64,000 nucleotides of DNA, taken from positions 26,013,469-26,077,468 of the forward strand of contig OX465584.1 of assembly GCA_950022655.1 (NCBI GenBank), written 5' to 3'. Below, piece by piece: positions 51,551-61,500 of the stretch (its first letter is position 1; every line of letters begins with the position of its first letter). Source of the DNA: Alentia gelatinosa (taxonomy: Eukaryota; Annelida; Polychaeta; Phyllodocida; Polynoidae). A program made the translations under genes and the position numbers. The notes beneath the pieces were generated by a model that had not been told where the DNA came from, searched no databases, and saw nothing but the letters and a program-made list of their open reading frames with translations.

Positions 51551-53890
51551 TCTCTCGAAGATTTGAAGGGTATCTCTGAATGTTAAGTTCATGAATTTCG
51601 ATGGTGTAAATCTCTCCTCACTCAACATTTTCTCGTCGGATATTAAAAATGCCCATAGTGGTGAGAAAATACGAAAAATATTCATGCCTGATTATGGTAA
51701 GAAGAGAACTCGACCCCTTCTTTTCTAGGAGAGCTTGGCACCGAGGAGATTGTGGTTTAACGTCAAGGAGACCCTGACGGTATACAGCCTTATAGGGACC
51801 ATCAACGATTGAAGCATATAACTTTTGTACTTATTTCAGTCAAGTCTTTTCAAATATTTATAAACAATGAAAGAGGTTTTTTAATGAGAACCCGGCCCCG
51901 AAGAGAACTCGGCCTCTGTCTGATTCGATGGTAATTTTTACTAAAGATTTAAAGTTTTAAGAAATAATTGAAGAATAATTACTTCCAACTTATCATATAT
52001 GAACAGTAGCCGTGACTTAGACATGGCCTGAGTGTAGTCTGTATATGTGGAACAATCACAATTTACCATGGCCCAGTAACTGAGTAAGCGACTAGAGCCA
52101 CTGTTGTTCACACCTCAGATCTGAAGTTAGTTCACACCTCTGGTCTTTGATGCCATAATGGGGAGTCACATTGGTACAATTGTCAAATTGGTACCTCGAG
52201 TTACTTTGATAATCAGTTGTCAAGAGAAATCTTATCATGATTTCCAACAAATGCAGAAATCCACCATGCAAATAAGTATATGTCATGTTGGAGATCACGT
52301 TGTAGTTGCAATATTTATTAATTAAATAGATGGTCAAGTATTTAAGTGACATAGTTAAATCACAACAAGCTTTCAGTGTCTTTCACCTCGTGATAGTACC
52401 AATGACAGCATTGTGTACACCATAATGACTGCGACGTGTTGGGTAGAGCATAGGGGAGACCCGTGACTTTGTAGTAAAATTAGATGCTACAAAACACTGC
52501 ATCTCCTATTTCCTAGTGGCGAAATGATTGATAGCATGTACCTGGTTATAAATATAATAATAACTAAGTAAGAACATATAGAATATGGAGATACATCAAT
52601 TTATACGGGCATATTTGTAATAACCCAGCTGACGGACTTGAAGTTGCAGGTAGATCGTTAAATCAATACATCCTACCCAACCAGGCATGACTACCTACAC
52701 TGGACACTGTACACTGCACACAGCTATTACACATTAGCAGCCTGTGAAAGTACAGGCGATCGAGAGCACCGTTCCGAAATCACGCAAGGAGTGATTCGTC
52801 CACTTTGTTACGTGAAGAATGACCTACTCTCGACCTACCATGCTCTGAAACTCATCTTGATGCGAGATTAGAGTGTAATCTATTCAGTTTTTATCCTATA
52901 CAATGGGAAACAGAGTGGCTTACCCCATTCTTGTTAGTTCCTTGGTTGTTTACACGTTACATAGTTACAGGTGCCCGCCATCTTGATACAAAAATTCGCG
53001 TCTGGTCACATGACCAAATAAAATGGTGTCTCGCGAAATGATCTCCTCTGCACTAACCGGATAACATTTCGCTGAAGCATAGAAGAACCTCTGAGAACAA
53101 CTTTGTTATTCCTTGTCCGAACTATACAAGTCAAACTTAGAATCATTGTTTCTAAGAGAGTGGCCAACTATTTTTGGTATTGGCAGAGGCTAAACATAAG
53201 TTATGATCATAGTGGCAGCTACAGCAATGTTGGTCCAGCATTCGGGCTTACAAATAATGTCTAGAGATCTAGATCTATTGGGATGCAGTTCTAATCCGAA
53301 GCCGGGGTAACCCGAAATTATACCCTGCGCTGACGTAAAAATAAACAGAAACAAGGAATTTTTGTAGTCGATCAGAAATATCTTCCAAAATCATTTTCAA
53401 GACATGAATTCCTCTTGGCTAGATTAACAGATGAACTGATAAAGAAGGCCAATAATTACAATATTTCAAAAGCGCGTACATTTCAAGAGAAAAGAATAGA
53501 CACATTCTAATGTTGGATTTACATTGTCCTGGACCAAAAAGTCTACATCATTTTTTGAGATACGGAAGGCTTCCTCTTGGTTAAATGAATTGATTCCGTT
53601 CAGTAACATGAATCAGTTGCATGAGGCTTGCAATGCCTTATTTAACTTTGCCCCTCCGAGTTTATCATTTCATTACCGTTACTTTTTTTTCTTTTTTTTA
53701 CTTATTTATTGTAAACTCTCACACGTAGCAAGTTTTTCAGTTACAACAATAGCGGATCCAAAGTCATAAATATTCATGATTGTTACCATCGAGATAAAAA
53801 AAATTAAGGAAAAGAGTTGTTATTAGGATGTAAGATGAGGATGATGGGTAGGTGAAACATTATGTATTACTGGGACACCCAGCATCATTA
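51551..53890. other. Intergenic, no gene seen
   Basis: AT-rich. A YY1-like GCCCGCCATCTTG word lies near 52974, but no exon follows that I can support. Confidence 0.4.
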
Positions 53891-54252
53891 CAGCTTCCCA
53901 ACAAGTTTTTTTAACTCTTCAGCACTGCCGCATGTTTGAGTACTGGCAGGCAAGTCTTCCCATGCCTTTACTCCCCTCCAGTAGGCGGATTGCTTGACCG
54001 ATGTCGATTTCGGACAAGGTGCCTTAAATCTGATTTTGCGATCTGATCTCAAAAGTCGAAGCTAAGAGGAGACAGGTTATACGGCCAATCTAGTGTTCCT
54101 CCTACCGCAACTCGACCAGCACGACGCTCTCTGGTGGCTAAGCTAGCTGTCTCAAGTAGACACCAGACGGCAGCAGTATTTAAGCAACGAGATGAGCAGT
54201 TCGGTAATGCTACCAAATCCAATCTTTTATCAATTCGATGCACAAAAGACAA
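53890..54252 (-). pseudogene. LINE reverse-transcriptase C-terminal relic
   Basis: On the minus strand, about 54060 to 53890, the frame reads KSTSVKQSAYWRGVKAWEDL then PASTQTCGSAEELKKLVGK. The pattern basic-S-x(4)-Y-x-G-V-x-x-W-x-x-L-P followed by a K/L helix is the usual end of non-LTR retrotransposon ORF2 proteins. The adjoining upstream frame (TRERRAGRVAVGG) is shifted and stopped, so only a fragment remains. Confidence 0.4.
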
Positions 54253-55379
54253 TTATCGTTGTTGGTTTTATCCTTAAATTAACCTTAAATTCTATGCACA
54301 CGGTTAATCAGAGATGGAAATATAATTATATAGGATGATTTTGACCTGACCATCTAATAATAATTCGCGAAAAGGTCGAATACTGTGTAGTCTAGATGAA
54401 GATGCATATGTACATGTCGAATAATATGCTGCCACCTATTGGGAAACCATGTAAACATAAATCTAGAATTCATGGTATCAAGAACCTTTCTGCGTAACGT
54501 GTTGGTCTCGCTATCCCGGGTGGGGGTGTGTTCGACCGTACGGTATCTAGACATACTAGCAGTCGCTTAAGCGGATCGCTCGTCTTTTTCCCATAAATCT
54601 AGAATTCATGCTGACACAGCTACGATTAAAATCGCTGCTTTCCAGAGCAACCATATAGGGCCTGGTAATTCAAATGGACTGGCTGTTTTAAAGAATTTAG
54701 TCACTCTCAAACGAGTCAAAGTAAATCTATACCATCTAGAACAGGAGTGGGAATATAAATTATGAATAACAGATACAGTTCTGCGCGGAGCGACCTGAAT
54801 CTAATGGCGATACATCCAGTTGCAGTATGCTACTTTGTGAAAGAACAGCAAAATAATTTGCCTTATAATAATATAAATATATATCTTGATTGATTAGAAT
54901 ATGATTTAGTGATTGTATGTGCATACCGGGTATTGCATTTGATACACTGAGCAATATCATATACAAACAAAGCTGCAATAGTAACCAAAAGCACACAAAT
55001 GTTACTGATTATTATATGTGGTACTTCATACATGAATTTTAAGAATTAGTCCTGCTATATAGACCTGTGTAGGCGAAATCTGAAATGAATTGATAACTTG
55101 TCTTCAGCCCAGACTTAGTTCAATAGGCTTGTCATACAGTTGAGGCACCATTTCCTCCCACAGTCCCAGTCAATGAAACACAGTTGTGATCATAACTCAG
55201 AATGGAAAGTTATAAAATTCGACACCCCTCACCCAATATTATCCACCAGCTTGATTCTAAAGAAGCTATGAACTATTTAAGTGTATGTGAGACAACTTTC
55301 GTTTCCTCAAGAGCATCGACCTCCATTTAAATCTAAGTATCCCCCTTCAGTGCCTCAATACGCTTTCCGGAAGTGACGA
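54253..55379. other. Intergenic, no gene seen
   Basis: A segment near 54500-54590 (CTCGCTATCCCGGGTGGG...GTGTTCGACCG) is faintly tRNA-SINE-like but has no clear A box or tail. Otherwise nothing. Confidence 0.4.
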
Positions 55380-55562
55380 CACTCAATTACGTATGCTAAT
55401 TATCCAGGTCATGACCTTTGAGTGGGATGCTAGCGCACAGCAGAAGCGTTGGGTTTGGTGTGCGAGCTACGTCTGCATGGCCGTGCGGAGAACCTATTTT
55501 CCGGGATTTTGAAGTACAAGCTGGTTTATTGTAAGAGTTTTTTTGAGAAGAGAACTTTGACA
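55380..55562 (+). promoter_or_regulatory. Candidate PHF13/23 promoter and 5' leader
   Basis: Directly above the first coding exon. Contains ATGCTAAT (55393-55400, octamer-like) and the perfect inverted repeat AGGTCATGACCT (55406-55417) followed by TTTGAG, about 150 bp from the ATG, then GC-richer sequence. No TATA box is evident. Confidence 0.45.
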
Positions 55563-55584
55563 ATGTCACAGGACGTGTTCAAAG
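55563..55584 (+). CDS. PHF13/PHF23: PHF exon 1 (start codon)
   Basis: ACAATGTCACAG gives MSQDVFK; donor AAAG|GTAGGA, phase 1, matching exon 2. The A at -3 suits initiation. Confidence 0.7.
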
Positions 55585-58500
55585 GTAGGAATCACAGTCT
55601 TGATCTGTATTTGTTCACCAGACACTAACTTGAATCGGAGGAGATTCCAAGTTGTCATCAACAACGATGGTCTTTCAACGATATGACCAACAAACTGTGA
55701 CGGACATACACCGCAGACACATCACTACTCCTTGTGTTTTTCCGCATAGTATTCTGTAAACATGTTGTTTATTTAGAAGTGCGATGTTTGTAGGATAGTA
55801 TCGTCAGTTTTTACAATGTTAACTCAAGAATTTCGTCCCTGTTCCCCATTTGGAACGCCTCCTCCATTACATGTGCCTACTTTTCTTCCCTTTCAGCTCC
55901 AAAGGCAAAAAGGAAACATGGAAACAACCATAAAAGGGATCCAGAGGTAAGAACATTTATTGTATTCTGGTTTGTTTTTCTCTTAGGATCATCAACCAAA
56001 ATTTGTGATACGTTATGTTGCAATCGGTTTAGTTTCTCGATGGTGTTGTCTTACAAGATGGCGGACCGAGGACCTCGTAAAACAAACAGGGTAGGAATTA
56101 CCGTGTCAGCTGGAAATCTACTCAATGTGAAGTTCTAAAAACATTTCCGTTAGCTCAATTGAATCCTATAGTATACGTTAGTATATGTTTTACAACATTT
56201 AAAGTGAAATTCCTCGGCTGGCATCGCTGGACTTTCGACCGAATGTGCATAAAATTAGAACACTTGCCTATGACTCGGATTCACTAAGCAAACTCGGAAC
56301 CCCCCAGACCAAAGGAACTGAAAATTGGCCTGACTATGAACCATTCTTGGTTCATTATGTGTACCAAGTTTGGAAAGAAATGATCGGATACTTTCCGAGA
56401 AAACAGTACTTTTATTCTTGTTATGACAAGGGAGCCTCAATTTTCCAAGATGGCGGAGACGCATTGTTCGGGTTGGATCTCACGGGTCGCCGACTGAAAT
56501 GCGCCGCGACAGCCCTTAAAAATTAACAAATTATCCAAATTCGATGAATTTTCGGAATTTCCCATAAGGTTACATTGGGTGGTGAACTCAAAATTGAGTC
56601 CTCTTTATTACTGTTTTCGTATGCACGATGGATTTTATGGTGCCGACTTTCGCTTCCGTGCCGACCACAGTGCAGCAATTCATCAGACTCTAACCATCTA
56701 AACATCTGAACTGAAGCCATTTGGGATATCACCTTACGAGGACTAGCTAGATTGGAGTGTACGAGTGGCTAGTACAGCAGATGGAAATACAAACATTGTT
56801 ACGAGCATATTCTGCATGTTTTGAGACCGGTCGACATATTCTAGGCTGGCTTCAACTGACAAAGACCGGGAGTGTGACCTTGCTGAGGCGGCCGCGTTGC
56901 GTAGCCCCGACCTAACTACGTAGATCTCCGGGTTGGCTCTGGCAGGTGGGCCGCCGACCCATCGGAGTAGCAGAAACTCGCTCTCTCAATCCAGTGTGAT
57001 CGAATTCACACATATCCGGAAAAGACAGTATAGAACGGAAGGGTCCCTCCGGATAGAAAGAAGCCATGTCTAATCCCGGTAAACCTCCCCAGCAAAGTTC
57101 CGACGCTACTACAGCGACAACAGTTGGCGGGCGATCTGAAAGTGTTCTACTTGAGAAACTGTCATTGTTTGGGCATTCTAAGACATGTGTTATATAGCTG
57201 AAAATCGCAGAAAGTCAGGGCGATCGTGGGTGTTTTGACATCGATTTCTGTCCCCCAAACTGGCATCGTTTGTGTCAGCCTGCCCGTGCACAGCAGGCGG
57301 TGGCCTGTATGTGTGTGTGCTCGAAAATGGCACCTTGTATTTACATGAATATTCAATGATGTGACGTAGGTGTACGTGCAGCAACCGGGGGCGTGGCTTC
57401 ACTGCCCTTCCCTGAGCCTGATATGTGCGAGGTGCAGTGACTGGACACGTATTTAGCCAAATGGATCGTTTCCTGACATTCCCCCGGTGCCTTTTACACG
57501 GCCCGAACCGTTGGACTTACCGGGGACCCCAACGGTAGGTTTCCTGGATATTATTTCTTCCCTGTAGTGGAGAAATGAACGGGGAACTGGCAACCGAGTT
57601 CACTGTGCTGTTGGCAACGCAAAATGGCTGGCCTATCTATAAATAGCAACCGCTGAGGGTGTTGGCCAAACGAGGCTGGCCGTATGGCTGGGTCGATGGT
57701 TGACTGGCCCGGACCCATGGAGGCTTGGGTGCCGTTTGTTGAATCATAGCGGCTCTTCCCGACCAAGTTACCCGTTCACTGTCAGCAGTCAGTGCTAAGA
57801 TTAGCATGATTCATGGCCCAGATAGATTCTTCGTCCGGTTTTCTGTACACACATGTATGTGACGCTGATACCCCAAGGCCCGTTTTATGGTCCGAAATTA
57901 AAACTTGCATACATGTGATTAAATGAGATTATATCCTTTTTTAATCTCATGACAAGGCATCTTTCTAATTCACAGCAGATAGTTTGTTTGATAATATAGG
58001 TGTATGGATATCAAATCCGTTTGAGATGTATTACCTGTTAAATTACACTTTGATGCTTATAATTAGGATTCAGGCATGCAGTTGAACTGATATGGTTATA
58101 ATCGGTGCACTGAAATTTGGTTATAGTACGGATTGCTAGTATAAGAATCCTCCGCATGTTGGGATGATTTGATGATCTCGTCGCTCAGGTCATTACTGTT
58201 GCTGATGAAATCGTAATAAATTAACAAGATTGAAACCAAGGAAGATGGGGATGAGACATCCTTCCCTACGTCTTAAGTGGGGGACTCTTTGAGTTATTTC
58301 TTCTGATCACCAGTTTAAACTGTATGATAAGTATCGTATTTCGGTGGTTAAAATGAGCTGGTCGAAAACCTCATCGTGAATGCAGCATGATTTTTCAGAA
58401 ATCTGCAGTAGGGTTTGAACTGGTAACACCCTACATTCCATAGCTCTGTATTATTAAAATTGTCACATACAATACAGAATATCATGAGTAGTGTTTTATT

Positions 58501-61500
58501 CATTAAAATATGTTTCTATATTTCCAGCGGTGGTCACCGAAAAAGAAACGACGGACGAAAGAAGACTTCAATGCTTTCTGTAGCATAGTATTGGAATATA
58601 CTCAATATGAAACCTTAAAGCAAGAAGTGAGTACCTTTCCATATAATTTGTTTTCATACTGAACACATTCTTTCTTCATTTAGTTATGCAACATGAATAT
58701 TCCCCAGCTCCAACTATTTATTTGAGCACCTAGAAATCGGTTAAAAGTGTCTTGCGTAAGAAGCTTTGGCGAGAAAACACATATTCTCCTGCCAAGTGGA
58801 CTTTAAAGAAGGACTTGCCTAAAGCTTTGTTCCGAAGCTCATTCCATAACACATGCTAAAAGGAACAAGGAAAGGAAGAGGAGTGGCATGCTATGACAAG
58901 TTTTGTCGTTTTGCTTTCACACCTACGTTAAGGTGTTGACAAACTAGAATGCCAAGCTGTGACAGACATGATAACAGGAGGCCAGCTGTGGTTTATAAAA
59001 CCGATCCCGGGGGAAATGTTTATAACGCCGTACTTAAAATACTAGGCAGGATTTCGCTCTATAGGTCGTGATAACCTGACATGGCGCATTTATAAAGACT
59101 CGACCCAGGCCCGCACGACAGGCCATTATGTGATTACTGCTTAATGACAGCTCTGTGGCCGACTTGTCGGGGCTGCGGGTTCTCTCTCGGCCTTGATGGC
59201 TGTCACGTATTATCTGCGGTCAGTGGACTGATAGCTCTACTTGGCACTCTACCAGTCTTTTACCCTAACTGCAGTATTCATGTATATGTCCAGAGGATAA
59301 CTGTGTTTTGACCACGTTAGAAATATGCTAAACCATAGATTATTACAATTGAGACCGAATGGTAGTATTGTAGATCTATACCTATGGATTAACCGACCCA
59401 TGAGCTACAAACGACATTATTTTACCCCGTACTACTACTTATTGCTGCGGTCGATATTACCTCGAGAACGACCATTTCCTGTTCCAAACCTGTTGCATTG
59501 GTGACTCCTGGAAGCCATTACAGAAAGACCTACATTACACAGCAACAAAACTCGGTAGCATCATTCCGTCGGTGCTACAAACGAGTGAACGATTTATAAA
59601 AATACAAGAGAAGAAATTCTGTACACCAGTGAACTCCAGTGAATACCAGTGAGCGCTTCCCCCAGACGGGAATTTCCCAGTACATGGTGTTCCCGGAGAT
59701 ACTATATTATTCATGTACTTTCCCCGTGGAGTGTGGCTGTATACAGCGCTGGCTTATTGTGTTATTGTACACGCATGGCCGACAGACCGTGCCCACAGCA
59801 CGCCTCTCCACCCCCTCTCCGTACCCCCACCCTCTCCCCACCTGCTTCCCAACAAACCAGCAGTCCCGTCCCCCCGCACTCCTCCCCTGTCGCCTACACA
59901 GGTCCTCATTTGTAGGTGTGCCGTTTAGAAGTGACGGGGTGGATCGATGTGCTTTCAGACCCACCAGGCCTTCTCGTCGCCTCGGCAACAAGTTCTAGTC
60001 GTGTGCACTGTGTAGGTTTCTCTACCTGTGGGGCACGTATTGAGGCCGTTACTACGCTTTACACTCAGGGAATACTGTTTTTTTTTTACATATACGGTGA
60101 TTATAGTTCCACACCTAGACCAGGTTTACAAAGGCCCTCAGTTGATAACACCCATTGTGTGAGAAGGTGTGCTTGAAATAGATAAGGATGCTTCAGAAGG
60201 CTATATTTATCGTTATATTCTGCGTATGCTTCCCCACCATTGATTGGCTGGGAAGGAATGGCGAAGGTCACACGAGACAATGAATGTGTGCCTAACAGCG
60301 TCTCTCTAACCTAGATTACGTGCATCATTATGATGTAGACGTAAACAAAGACGAGCATAATTTTACCGGGCTGTGTATACAGCATGTTTCAAGAGTATTA
60401 ACATTAGGTGGCAATGGCTCCCAGCGGAAGCTCTATGTGAGATATCCTGCATAATTTAATGTTGAAGGCGTGATAAGTGAAATTGCGGATGTTGAAAACA
60501 ATATGACTTCCTACCCCCGTCTTTTCGAAAAATCCCACACCTTGTAATTCAATATCACAATCCGTGCATTGAAGAAGAGAAAGAATTGGCCTGAATGACC
60601 ACTCAAAATATACTAGCCACATGGTGACAACTGATGAAGTTAGGTCCTCACTCTTACTGTATAGAAGAGCACTTTTTGCTCATGATACAAGACCTGTGTG
60701 AAATGAATTCACATGTATTGAGTTATGGGCAGCCTGCGTCGGTTCTGGCCGATGAACAGTGCTGTACTGTGTTCATTGGTGCCCACTGAGAGAGGGTAGC
60801 AAGGTTTGATCTCTTTTCACCATGGTGACGGGGACGCGCTCATGAATTTTGTAGGCCGGTTGGTTCATATCTCCCTTCTGTAGCGATCAGGGCAATCTGT
60901 AGAGCCAGTTGATGAGTTTTGTCATGGTATAGATTTCAAAAGCAGCGACATGGTTTGCATGGTTCCTCTTTTCGTCTAAGCGAATGAAGTATTTCCAATG
61001 ACACCTGTTGATTGCCACTTCCTGAATTCATCGGTATGTGGCCTCCACCCTTTTCGCCTATGGTAAAAAAGATGGATCAATTCCAGACATACCGGAGAAA
61101 AGAACACCGAGCACACAATTCCCGCTATCTCGACACTTAGTCAAAAAATAAATTGACTTTAATCGCTAGGAGTGTGAGAAGGCACGAGCGATAAAACCAA
61201 CAGTTATTGGACGTGGTAGGAGCCCGAGGCACTGGGTGGTGAGGCTTCATGAAATATGCATGGGGCGAAGGGGATGTGTTGGAGGCGGCAGTCTGTGGTT
61301 GGCACCTGGCCAGTAGTTGGACATGCACGACTGGTCACAACGGGACTGAGGGTGGATGTGGAGAACACATCAGCGAAGGCGGTCATGGTCAGACGGGTCT
61401 CAGACAGTAAGTCACCTCTGTCCGTTACTGTGGTCAAACCGGGCTTTATGATGCAAGCAGAGCGCTGTATATTGGTGTCACATCTGTATCAGCTGATTTT

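Noticed and set aside
59639..59998. Overlapping plus and minus frames of 70-119 codons
   Set aside because: Mutually conflicting frames in a GC-rich intronic patch, no domain and no phase link to PHF exons.
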